DNA from: Tridacna crocea
Taxonomy: Eukaryota > Mollusca > Bivalvia > Cardiida > Cardiidae
DNA length: 64,000 bases
Direction: 5' to 3'
Assembly: GCA_943736015.1 (NCBI GenBank)
Contig: OX031063.1
Span: 34,316,172-34,380,171, forward strand
The position numbers and the translations under genes are program-made. This document shows, in pieces, positions 1 to 13,000 of the stretch. The notes beneath the pieces were generated by a model. The model had not been told where the DNA came from and did not search any database. It saw only the letters and a list, made by a program, of their open reading frames with translations. How positions within the stretch are numbered: position 1 is the first letter of the stretch; every line of letters begins with the position of its first letter.

Positions 1-902
1 AGCCAAACGAAAGCATCATTATCTGTAATTCTATAATTCTGAGGCAGAAAGGGGATTTGTTGATTTTTTTCCCTTTCGCATTGGAGTTCAAAATTTTGTT
101 TAAACATGTAAATCTGTTACAACATCCCTTGCCCCGGTAATTCTCCCCTTTAATGCATATCCCTGTGTAAATTCGTTCAAACATCTTTAAATTACTTAAC
201 AACAATTTATCATCGACAGAAATATACGATTGAAAAAGTTTCCGAAATTTTACTGAGAGAAACATTCATGACAGCACGATTTAAGCTCAAAATGTTACAT
301 TTTATTGCATTAAACAAATACATGTTTATGGCAAATAGAACAAAAAGTAGCCTATCTGCTATATACTGTATATTTAATGACTGTGTTTGTTTGTGAGCCC
401 TTGGCAAGTAGTCGGTTTATCTTATCACCACGGATCCATGTACTGTATGTATGCTGAAAGCCTTCTTCGCTAAGTCTACAGATATCGCAGACAATTTTGC
501 CTAAATTCGTAATCTATATTTATCTTCGTCGCCCAGAGAGTGGAAAGAATTTGCTTGAACTCAAAATGTTACCGGAGTTCATATACCGGTACAAACGGGT
601 CGCAAGAAGAACAAAAATTGTGACGTCAGACAATTGTGTGCATGTACACACACCGCATTTCCGGTCAATTTCCACGTATGTCAACAAACTACCTGTCTAA
701 ACAAAATAGACGTTTTTTATCATTAACAACTATTTACGACTGAAAAACATACAAAATGAATAAGTGCTGTAGAAGGAATTTTTATTTGTTACCAATTTTA
801 TATTGACAACAATAAGGATTTGCTATTCTGTTACAATTTTCTTTCAAGCCTGAGACGAAATTCGCTTGTTTTTAAAACCAGTTTATAAAACGTGAGAGAA
901 GG
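1..902. other. Upstream region of the transporter gene
   Basis: AT-rich sequence without a credible coding frame. It presumably holds the promoter and 5'UTR of the transporter. A TTTATAAAA tract at 882-890 is too close to the ATG to be a normal TATA box. Apart from the CRE-like site I recognise nothing in it. Confidence 0.4.
621..628. promoter_or_regulatory. CRE-like palindrome TGACGTCA upstream of the transporter
   Basis: A perfect TGACGTCA octamer lies about 275 bp 5' of the transporter start codon. This is the CREB/ATF consensus. No transcription start can be fixed, so its role is inferred from position only. Confidence 0.3.
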
Positions 903-1022
903 ATGACTGCTCCTACAGGTGGAAGTGGTCCTGGGTCGAAAAGTCCAACCAAGATTTTTGCCAACATTTTTATTTCCTTTATCGGGGCTGGTGTTCTTGG
1001 ACTTCCATTTGCTTTTAAAGAG
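903..1022 (+). CDS. Transporter exon 1 (start codon)
   Basis: Residues 1-40. It encodes the polar N-terminus and most of membrane segment 1 (FIGAGVLGLPFAFKE), and ends in phase 0 at donor GAG|GTAGGG. A long-TIR transposon begins only about 25 bp into the following intron. Confidence 0.93.
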
Positions 1023-4000
1023 GTAGGGTTTTTTTTAAGGAAGTGTCTAGGAGTACGGATCCGTGGTATCAAGAGAGTTCCCCTACGAGACAGTTCCACG
1101 ACATACTTGGAGACAGTTCCCCCCATAGATTTAGAGACAGATCCCCCTTGGAGACAGTTCCCCGACACTTTTGAAGGCAGTTGCCTGACACTTTGATTTA
1201 TACTATAGAATTTATAGAATTATGATTCAATATCATGAGAAATTAGAAATGTTTGTGTATAACTGATGTTTTGATCGAATTGTCTGTACCCTGTGAAAAA
1301 GATTATTGTTTCATGCGTGAATTCACAATGAACCACGTCTGGCATGAAAATAAGAGATGACTTTCAGCCAGCATCAAAGTTGACAAAAGGATAGAGACTA
1401 TTTGGTGTTGATTGTATGAAGTCTTTGAATAATTTGTATTAACCCATAACTACACGATCCCTACTTTTGACACCCCTGAGAAAGAAGGCTTCAGAAAACA
1501 ATGTGGGAAAAGGAGAAAATGCTGGTAACCAGCTTTTCTTTTTTCTCCTTTTTTCGCAATGTTATCTGCCCTTCGCAAAACAGATTTCAAATTTTCAGTC
1601 ACTTTTATTTTGTCATCTACAAACGCTTTCGATCTGGACAAAGTTAGAATTTTGTTGTTTGGTAATGAGTTAAAGTTATGTGCATTCCCGTTTTTTATAG
1701 AAATACAGTAGAGAGGGTGATGGGGATTTCTGAGAGAAATACCTGTTCTGTTTATCATGTACATTTTACATACAATGTCATGTATATTGAAGATCTGTAT
1801 ATATACCATTTGGGAGAATGTATCGTATCTTGATATTGTTTGATATTTTTTTGATGATAGGCAGTTAAATTGTTCCGCTGAACTAAGCTTATAGACATTA
1901 CCCTATGAACAAATGTACTTGGCAATCATATGTACAAACACTTCACTTAGTCACTTAAGATCATTTATCCATAAAATCCTTTATCAAACATGTTTTTTTT
2001 ATCCATAATAAGATTTATTTTGTTGTTTGACATTAAACAAAAGTGTCAGGAAACTGTCTTCAATAGTTTTTGGGGGAACTGTCTCCAAATTTGCTGGGGA
2101 ACTGTCTCGAAAACTTATTTTGGAAAACTGTCTTGTTGGGGAACTGTCAGGTTCCCAGGATCCATATCCCTAGTATGGTACTGTATCTCGAGTTTCTGAG
2201 GCTAGGGTAAAGTACCAAATGAGGAGACTTACAGGAAAGAGATGTTGTCTTGTGCTCAGAGGCAACCCTTGTAGTACTGCCTTGAAATAATGCAAGTAAG
2301 TTATTAGGTGTGTGCGTCTGACTAATATTCAGTAAGTTAACCCTTTACCAAATGGCAAAATTATTCACAGATGAAAATTTAAGTTCCATTCAAATGATTG
2401 AATTTGTTTTTGATGAGGTAGAGAAGACAGTTGGAAAGGCAGAAAATGCTGGCTACCCGCATTTTCTCCTTTACCAACCATGTTTTCAAAAGCCTTCCTT
2501 TTAAAAGTCATGAAATTTTGTAGTCAAGCCGGATACAGTATTCTGCTGAAGCGGGCTGTCTCAGGGACGTTGTTCCTACAACAGCTAGAGAAAATTTAGA
2601 AAAATTGTGTTGTCATAATGATCACTGGTAAGATTTCATGTTTTTACTCAAGAATTTGTTAGGAGTTCAGTTCAGCTCATTTGTCTCAAGATTCATTTAA
2701 AAGTTAAAATAGACTCACAGTCAGACTCGGTCCATCTGTAAATAAATGTTGACAGAGTACTGGTGAATGTGTAAGATTATTAGAGGCTACATAAATGTTT
2801 ATTGGAATGTCTTCAGGTTATTTCATACAATCATTTTCTTTCAAAGTCACAAAATACATCCATGAAAAACTTGGGAGTACTTTAGACATTTAGAAATTGT
2901 CTCACAAAAAACATGAAATTGTATCTTCTCTTTCCAGGCTGGGCTTATTGAAGGCACAATTGTTATGACATTAGTTGGAGTAATAAGGTAAAAGCATCAA
3001 TTTTTTGTGATATATGTTTTCTTGAAGAATGCTCTTTGGCGAGGCACTTCAGAGCCCAAGTCTAGAACTAGTCCTGGTGGAATCAAGAAAACACAGGAGT
3101 TACTGAGCCGTTGGCGCAATTAGACTGGAATAATAGTTATAGTGATATAAAACAATCCAAACCTTCAATCAGATTTAACCCATTACCACACAATCCCTAC
3201 TTTTGACGACCCTGAGAAAGAAACCTGTAGAAAACATTGTGGCGAAAGGAGAAAATGCTGGTAACCAGCATCTTCTCCATTTCCCACAATGTTTTCTTCC
3301 CTTCACAAAACAAATTTCAAGTTTTCAGTCACTTTTATTTTGTTGTCTGCAAATGCTCTCAATTTGGACCAGTCTAAAATTTTCTCGTGTGGTAAAGAGT
3401 TAAAGGTTAGACTGATATAATATATAATGTGGATATTTTACAGTCAGAAAACAGATTGCACAAGCTTTTCGATAAAGGCCTGACTATTATATCACAGGAC
3501 GTTTGCAAAAGATGGGAAAGGGAGAAATTGCTGGTAACCAGCAGTTTCTCCTTTTCCCAAAATGTCTTCTATCATTTGAAAGATGGAAAAGAGCTATTGC
3601 AACCCCTGAAGACCTTGAATAATTAGATTTAACTCCATTTTTTTCTTTGCATAGGCTGGTTCCTCAGGCTGGTTTAATCATTCACTACACAACCACCATT
3701 TAAATGACCCCAACGAAGATAAAATGTTGGTTCTATTTCCACTTTTATGTGCGACACTAACAAAAGTATCAGCTGTGTAAGCCACATGTGATTTTTTCAT
3801 TTAAGACAAGTGTAAGATATTGTTGTCTGGATTTCAACCTTTTACCAAACAACTCTGCTTTTTGTAGATTCCCTTGCTGATAACCAGTATTTTCTCACCT
3901 TTAAAAAAGCAAACACCGTCATTTTCACCAAATATAGTTTGTTGTCTGCAAATACTTTCGAATTAGACACATCTCAAATTCTGGTCTGGTAAAGAGTCGG

Positions 4001-7000
4001 AGAGCTTACACAATTTTTTAATTCATCAGTGTGAAGGCAATGCTGCTACTAATTGGATGTAAGTACAGAATTCTGGAGAAACACAAACCTCCACAGAAAA
4101 AGATACCACCAGAAAGCAGTAATGGTGGGACCAACGTTAAGTTTGAGAAAACAGAGGACAAAGAAAGTTTGATAGCGGGAGAGGAGAAAACTGTCATAGA
4201 TATGGAGATTGAACAAACTGTAAGTGTGACATTTTGTGTAGCCGTAATGGTGCTAGTTGTAAGCTTGGTGAAAGATGAGTTACATAGATTTTGACAGAAA
4301 GTGACCCTATTTGCCTTTGCAGAACGTGAAACATAGTCCTTTACCAAATATTTTAACCACTCTGAAGGATAGCACTTCACAAAACATTGTAGGAAAAGGA
4401 GAAAGTGCTAGTAACCAGTATCTTCCCTTGTCTACTGTTTCAAAGATAAATCCTTTTGTTTTTGCTCCATGTGATACGTTGCCTGAAATTGCTGTCAGTT
4501 AGAACTACCTTGTCAATTATCAATTTTTTCTACTGGTATTCCTTCTGTAAAATGTTTTAAATGCATGTCACATCACCAGATTATGAGTAATTGAAAAATC
4601 ACCACTACATTTTAGGGTTTGACTGTTTTCATTAGTATATCAGGGCCAGCTATTGCTACATCAGTGCTAGATTTTCATCTCTCATTGCTTAACCCTTTCC
4701 CAAACAAGCCCTGGTTTTTATGTGTTTGCAGAAAAACTCTTTTGAAAACACTGTGGGAAAAGGAGAAATTGCTCGTAACGAGCAATTTCTCCTTTTCCCA
4801 TAGTGTTTTCTACCCTTTTTGTGAATTTTCTGCCATTTTCTCAAAATCAAAAATTGTCGTCTGCAAATTCTTTCGGTTTGGAAAAGTCCAAAATCTCGTT
4901 TGGGAAAGGGTTAACATAAATGTACAAAGTAACAGATGTAACACTATATACAATTACAACTTGATATGAATTCTGCATTATTCTGAAAGTACACGCACCA
5001 TGCTCTGTGAAAACAAAGTTTAACACATATCCAAAAAGAATCAACCCGTATCAGCCTGCGCACTCCATGCAGGCTAACCTGGCTCACAAAGTTGCTGATG
5101 ATCAATTTTATGCCTGTCAAAGAACCATTATCCCATATGATTTAAGCCTTTACCAATTTTGTTATTTGGTAAAGAGTTTATCAGTTGGGAAACAAAATTT
5201 TGCTTTTTTTTAATCCATAATTATCCCATGACTTTCTTGATTTAATTTGTCATAGAGATGTAATAAGTCACCTTTCTCCAGATTTAAGTTCACAATATAC
5301 ATATATTTAGGATCTAGGAGCAAGCGGTTGCAATGCTTGCTGATCCATACTCCACCATATTGTCATATAGTTTTTTTTACTTCAACCCTTTACCACACAA
5401 TGCCGACTTCTGACGCTCCTTTTTCCACGATGTTTTATATCCTATCAAAGAAAATTTGCACCAATTGAACCACACTGAATTTGTTGTCTGCAAATGCTTC
5501 CAATTTGGACAAGGCTAAAATTTTTGTCGCCTGGTAAAGGGTTAAATATAATACAAGCAATCTTTTTCCTCACCAGATTTTATTTTTTTGAACCATAACT
5601 TATGGAGAAGACAGACAAAAAAAAAAAGCTGTACAACAACAGTTTTCATTGATAGATGTAAGGATTTTTACTTTGCATGGGTTATATTTTGGTGGTTTAC
5701 CAGTATATGATTGAATGACTAAAATTGTGTAATAGGTTGTGTCATACAAATGTAAGTTAGCAAATGTACACGTCCCTATGTTAATGTTCCACGCTCATGG
5801 GTAACTCTCTCTGTAACGAAAACTAATCTTGGGCTGTTTAACACCCTACCACTCAATACAGACTTTAACCCATTACCAAACAACAATATTTTAGACTGGT
5901 CCAAATTGAAAGCGTTTGCAGACGACAATGAAATTTGTTTTGTGAAGGGTAGAAAACATTGTGGGAAAAGGAGAAAATGCTGGTTACCAGCATTTTCTCC
6001 TTTTTCCACAATGCTTTCTGAAGGCTTCTTTCTCAGGGGCGTCAAAAGTAGGGATTGTGTGGTAATGGGTTAACTCATTACCAGACGACAATATTATAGA
6101 CTTGTCCAAATTGAAAGCATTTGCAGATGACAAAATAAAAGTGACTGGAAATTTGAAAATTTGTTCTGTGAAGGGTGGGAAACATTGTGGGAAAAGGAGA
6201 AAATGCTGGTTACCAGCATTTTCTCCTTTTCCCACAATGTTTTCTAAAGGCTTCTTTCTCAGGGGCGTCAAAAGTAGGGATTGTTTGGTAATAGGTTAAA
6301 GACTCTGATAGAGATGACTTTAAAAAGCATTGTGGGAAAAGTAGAACGTGCTGGAAACTATCTTTTTCCAGAATGCTTTCTACCCTATTTGCCACAAGTG
6401 TCATCATTTGAGCAATATTAAATTTGTTTTCTGGAAATAATTTCCATTTATTCCAGCAAAAGCTTAGCTCCCGTTATGCACAATACGCTTGTGCATCTAG
6501 AAAAAAATCGGTGAACAAAGTTGAAAATCATAATATTGTCATACTATTGTACATGTATATGTGTTGATTTCTCTCAAGATATGCAGGTGTAATGCAGAGA
6601 AACATCCCTCCCCGGCAAAATGACCCATGGATCATTATTCTATGTAGAGAAATGACCCCAGAAGTAATTTCACCACCTAGAGGAATGGCCCGGGTCATTA
6701 TTCTGCGTCATTATTCTGCGTAGAGAAATGACCCTCTGGGGTAATTTCTCTATGTAGAATAATGATCCCAGTCATTCCTCTACGAAGTGAAATGACCCAT
6801 GGGTCATTCCTCTTTGTAGAGAAATGACCCATGGGTCATTTTTTAGGGGAGGGTCATTTCTCTGCATTACACCGGCCTTTTGCCAGATGACAAAATTTTG
6901 GACTTGTCCAAAAAACTGGCAGGCAACAAATTAATTATTGCATACAAGTGAATAGTGGGATTTGATTCTGAAACAGTTGAAAAAAAGATGCGGGTTACCA

Positions 7001-10000
7001 TTCTGAATCTTTTTCTGAAAGAAAAGAAAGCACTGTGGGGAAAAAAAAAAAAATGCTGGTGTCTAGTATGTTCTCCCTCTCCCACAATGTTCTCAAATAC
7101 CTTTTTCGTCAGGTTCAATAAAACTTGAGATTGTTCGGTGAAGGGTTAAATTATTATCAGGCAGACAGTATACCTATAGTTCCAAAATTGGACAACACAT
7201 TTTGAGCAGTCTGAATGTGATTTGCACTTTCCTTAGTAGCATCATCCTTATGTTTTGCATTATGGTGAAACGGAAAAGTCACTCAGATAATCCTTTACCA
7301 AACAACAATATTGGAGAATGGCCAAATTGAAAACATTAATTTTGCAGAAGACAAAATTAGATATGACTTAACCCTTTCCCAAACAATCCCTTGTTTTTAC
7401 AGGTCAGGAATAGAAGCCTTCTCAAAACATTGTGGGAAAGGGAGAAAATGCTGGTAACCAGCATTTTCTCCTTTTCCCACAATGTTTTCTACCCTATCAT
7501 ATAGAAAAATAATCTTTTTGGAAACTGTTAATCTGTTGTCTGCAAAATACTTTCAATTTGGTCTGGTCCAAAATTTGCCGTTTGGGAAAGGGTTAAGTAA
7601 TGGAATCCATCTCTGAAAGGTAAGATAGCATTGTGGGAAAAAAAAGAATACCCACATTTTCTCCTTTTCTCTAAAAGTTTCAAAAGCCCTTTTCTGTCAG
7701 GGTCGTAAAATTCTGGATTGTGCGATAAAGCCTTATAAGAAACACCTGGAAAATTAGGACAGATGCACTACTCACTTTGAAATCTTGTTAATATGTACTT
7801 AATATGCAAAGTGTGTCAAACTGAGGATTGCTTTTATAAATGTCTGTGATTTGCGGATCTTGTAGTTGAGAATCAATAACTGTGGAAATTATAAAATCTG
7901 GCAGTATTCATATCCCTAAAGGTTGTTTGCCTTATATACAGAGTTACAGTAAATAAGTCAATATTGAATAACTGCAAAGATTATGAAATAACGATAGTAT
8001 TCATATCCCCGAAGGTTGTTTGCCATATACAGAGTAATTGAGTCATAGACCAGTGCTTTTGAAGATATAGAGGACATTTGTTTTTTTTCCGGTAAAAGAT
8101 CAAAATTTATTTCATTGAGTGACCACCATCAGTAATATTTTCACTCATGGCACAGCTGAGAGTGAAAATATTACAATGTTGTTCACGAGATGAAATAAAT
8201 TTCGATCCTTCACACAAAAACCCCCCCCCCAAGTATTCTATTTATTTCATGTTTTTAACCCTTTCTGGGAGGAGCTATCAAAATCCAATACAGTTCTTTT
8301 CGGTTTTCGGGGTGGTGTACACCTCCCGCATAGCAACAAATTAATATTATGTCAAATTAATATTATGTGATAGTAAATGACGTCATATTTCCATCTAGTT
8401 GCGAGGCACATGCAATTTACCTAGGCAACAAGAACATGAAAGTCAGTATTTTCAGTCGTACCAGTGTAATATCTAAAAATATTTTCACTGCTATTTCTCG
8501 ATATCCTACCGGAAAGCATGAAATAAGTTTTTATATTCATTTCAGCTGAGCATAATACTCATAAGAGAATTTTGAAAGTATAAACCCTTGTACCTCTTAA
8601 CCCAGATTTAACTGTTTATTGAGACAGTTTGATCAACACAGCCTATTCCTTTCCCAGATAGTCAAAGAGAAAATAGCTTTTAAATTACAATGTATGCAAC
8701 TTTTGAACTGACTAAATATATCCAATTCTTTTAATTAGCATTTATATATAGAGGAATTCAAGATATAATTATTTGAGCATAGGATAACCTGAGTATGAAA
8801 TCAAATTTTGTAATCTTGAACAACAAATAATTACCTGCAAACAGTTTGATACAAGGAGAAATACTATTTAACTTTTGACTTGATGACAAAATTGCAGCTT
8901 TGTCAAATGAAAAGCATTTGTAGCAAGTAAATGTTACTCAAAACATGAATGTCTTGCAAAGATATAAAATGTTGAAAAAGGAGGAAATGCTTGTTACCAG
9001 GATACTCTTCTTTTTACAATGTTTCCAGTAATACAAGGTCATTAAAACTTGTGATTGTTTGTGAAAGGGTTGGTAAGTTGTGCCATTGGGTGTTATCAGG
9101 TTATTATCAGGTTATTACTTTTTGTATATTTCAGGGATATTTTTGGATGAAAAAGTCAAGCAGACATTTTCCAGTACTAGTTAACTTGTCTATTTTGTAA
9201 CCCTATATGTATAATATTGGTTAGAAAATGAATCTTCTGGAGTCATTATAAAATGATGAGTTCTTTTTTCCCTTTCTTACCATCTTATTGTAACAAATGA
9301 AAATTAAAAAAAAAGCGAATCACTCGAACAAAGATTAGAGCAAAAAATGGATAATTATGAAGTGCTACTTTTCTGTTTGTTAACCCTTTACCAAACAATC
9401 CCTGTTTTTACGACCCAGAGATAGAAACTTTTTGAAAACACAATGTGAAAAGGAGAAAATGATGGTAACCAGCATTTTGTCCTTTTCCCACTATGTTTTC
9501 TACTCTACTGGAAACAAATTTCAATTTTTGAGTTACGTTTAATTTGTCGCCTGCAAATGCTTTCATTTTGGACTAGTATAAAATTTTGTCATTTGGTAAA
9601 GAGTTAAGAAAATACAATCGAAGGCGAAAATGGAATGAAAGGAAATTCTCCTATCTTTTGAATGCAGCTGCTGCTTCGTACTTGTCTCTAGAAGTATTTT
9701 GTTCTAACCGAGGGATAGTTGTATTAGAATAGGAGGCAGGGTCAAAAAAGTAATGACAACAGTTCTGGGCCCGTATTCACCAACCATTCTCAAGAATATT
9801 CTTAGACTTTTTCTCCAAGGTTTTCTAAATTTGTAAGTAACACAACTTCTGATTGGCTAAACAGAATGGTTTAGCCAATCAGAAGTTGTGTTACTCACAA
9901 ATGTAGAAAATTCTGGAGAACAAGGCAAAGCACGTTCTTACGAACGGTTGGTGAATGCGGGCCCTGGTTTAAAAGAAAATGTTCAGTAAAGTGGGGGAGG

Positions 10001-13000
10001 ATGATTGGTTTATTTAAAAGATTGATCAATTCCCAGGTTATATTGTCACAACACAACACATGTTGTAAAGATCAAGATCAGACTGCATAGAAAAATGAAA
10101 ATGCAGTCTGCTTTTTGTTATATGTTATGTGATACTTTAATGATCATAAATTCTGACCAGAACTTATTGTAATTATTGAAATATATGATGCTACATTAGG
10201 TTTGAAAAAAGGTATGACATATAAGTTAATGATTTTTCGATTTTTTAGTTTTACATCAAGAGAAAGAATATTGATTTGTATTGATCAAAGTACATGTATG
10301 AGGAAAAATTGTCCTAGTATTTAACTCTTAAAGTGCTGGACCCGATTCAACTTGTTTTTGAGAATAGTGCACAGAACGTGGAGTCTGATCTTGGATCTAC
10401 TGCCCGCTATTTTGTTACATATTCTGGCCAAACAAAACTTGGTACAGCAATATTTCAGATTTTTTTTTCCTATTTAAAAATGTCTCTTGTCTTAATTCAG
10501 CACTTTAAGGTTAACCCTTTCCCAAATGACAAATTTTGGACTCTTCCAAACCGAAAGAGTTTGCAGACAACAATTTTAGATTTTTAGAAAATGGCAGTTC
10601 TCAAAAAGGGTAGAAAAAACTGTGGGAAAAGGAGAAATTGCTCATTACGAGCAATTTCTCCTTTTCCCAGTGTTTTTAAAGGACTTTTACTGAAGACACG
10701 TAAAAACTAGGACTTGTTTGGGAAAGGGTTAATGTAAGTTTAGGATGAGACAAGCAGAGACATTATCAAAATTGTGAGCAATATAATTCTGTATTTAATC
10801 CTGTACCACACAATCCTGTGTTTTACAACTCTGAAGAAAAAGACTTTTAAAAGCACTGTGTGAAGAGGAGACAATGTCTGTAATTAGAAATTTCTCCTCT
10901 TCTCACAATATTTTTTACCCTTTCAAAAGACAACTTCCAGTTTACTTTTTGTCTGCAGAATTCTTTTAATTTGGACAACTGGCCAGAATTTTTTTGTAAG
11001 TAAAGGACTTAACCCATTACCACACAATCCCTACTTTTGATGACCCTGAGAAAGAAGCCTTTAGAAAACATTGTGGGAAAAAAAAAAAAAAAATGGTGGT
11101 AACCAGCATTTTCTCCTTTTTCCCGCAATGTTTTCTACCCTTCACAAAACAAATTTTAAATTTTCAGTCACTTTCATTTTGTCGTCTGTAAATATTGTCA
11201 TTTAGTAATGGGTTAAATGAAAATTTTTTCTAGCAGAAAAAATTCTTTAAAACTTCACACATACAAAGCTCAACATGTCTATAGGAGATTATATTGAAAA
11301 AAGATGTTGGTACCCTTGCTTGTTCCTGAAAAATTTGCCTTTGAAAAAAGTTTATACAGTTCCAAAATTCAGGTTATATTGGATTCAAAGTGTTTTTCTA
11401 GATGGTCAAATTGAAAGCGTTTGCAGACAACAAAATAAATGCAAATCAAAAATTGAATTTTCCACCATATGAGCCGTATTGAAATTGTTGTCTGCAAATG
11501 CTTTCAATTTGAAAAGCCTAAAATTTTGTCATCTGGTTAAGGGTTAAGTCTCTAGTGATGCAAACAAAGAAAAATGAAGGTCTTGTTGAGAAAACCTTGC
11601 AGCAGCTGTAATTCTTAAACAGAACTAAATCCATGTTGTTTTCTTAACTCTTTACCCCACAAAAAAGTAGAGTCACCTTTGCAGCCATTACTGATCAATA
11701 TGTGCTGTCTGATCTTTGATCTAAAGTGGCCGTGATATTACAATTAGTTTGATTTGATCTCTAGAAATACATGAACCTGTTATCGGGTCCTCTAAGGGAT
11801 AACTTTCATTAAATGAATTTGTATTTAAGGACAATGTGCTGTTGAGGCCATATGGCCTTCAAAAGGTGAAAAGCGGCATTCTGACATTTGGGTAAAATGT
11901 TGTCTCGGAACAGTCTGCCCAGTCCATGCAAGCTAATTGGAAACGACTCTTCCTTTTTATATGCAATTTTCTGTTTTTCGCAATTCTACTATAGCTTAAA
12001 GTCTAATGTAGTGGTAAAGTGATGTCTCGGATTAGCCTGCACGGACTGATCAGGCTGATCTGAGACAATACATTACGCAAATGTCCGAACACCCTTTTTC
12101 ACATGTTGCAAGCTGTATTGTCTGACTTTCTTTAGGTGATCTGTAAATACAGATATGACTGTCAATTGCAATGCAAATTACCGGTATGTCATTACTTTTA
12201 AAGACTTCCCTCACACATACATATAGTAGCAAAAGAATTACAGTTTATAATTTCTTAGGGGTCTGTATTGTTTTTCCTGGAAAGCCTACCTGGAAATATT
12301 TCTCTGAGGGATATTTTCCTGTCCTGGAAAGCATAGATGGTTTTGATTCTGCTCTTATTTTAAATTATTTGTTAATTATTCAGCTTGTAGAACTGTATCC
12401 ATTGATATTAACCCCTTACCAAACAATCCCTGGTTTTTACAGCTCTGAGATAGAAGCCTTTTGAAAACATAGTGGGAAAAAGGAGAAAATTATTTTCTCC
12501 TTTTCCCTCAATATTTTCTACTCTTCTACAGTCAAGTTTCAATTTTTGAGTCATGTTTATTTTGTGGTCTGCAAATGCTTTCAATTTGGACAAGTCTAAA
12601 ATTTTGTCGTTTGGTAAAGAGTTAACCCTTTCCCAAATGACAAACTTTTGGACTAGACCAAATTTAAAGCATTTGCAGACGACAATTCAACTCTCGCTGA
12701 AAAGATGATTTCTGTCTATGATAGGGTAGAAAACATTGTGGGAAAAGGAGAAAATGCTGGTTACCAGCATTTTCTCCTTTTCCCAAGATGTTTTCAAAAG
12801 GCTACTATTCCAGACCCGTAAAAACCAGGGATTGTTTGGGAAAGGGTTAAGCATTTGGTAACTCTTTACCAAGGGACAACATTTTAGACGTGTCCGTAAT
12901 CAAGGCATTTGCAGAAGACATGATAAAAAAGTTGAAAAATTGAAGTTTTTTTGGAGGGAATGTAAGAAAATATTGTGGGAAAAGGGAAAAAAAAAGATAG

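Noticed and set aside
497..700. 67-codon open frame upstream of the transporter
   Set aside because: No recognisable domain, no splice context and no reason to prefer it over chance. It probably lies in the promoter or 5'UTR region.
3203..3403. Recurrent short open frames beginning MTPLRKKPLENIVGKG and containing NQHFLLFPQCFLPF
   Set aside because: They are translations of the TTAA-hairpin element itself. They recur wherever a copy is intact, stop at different places and have no domain, so they are not a protein family.
3653..3700. Possible transporter exon after TTTGCATAG
   Set aside because: The phase needed between exons 2 and 3 is already met by the direct join at 4030. This piece would break the frame.
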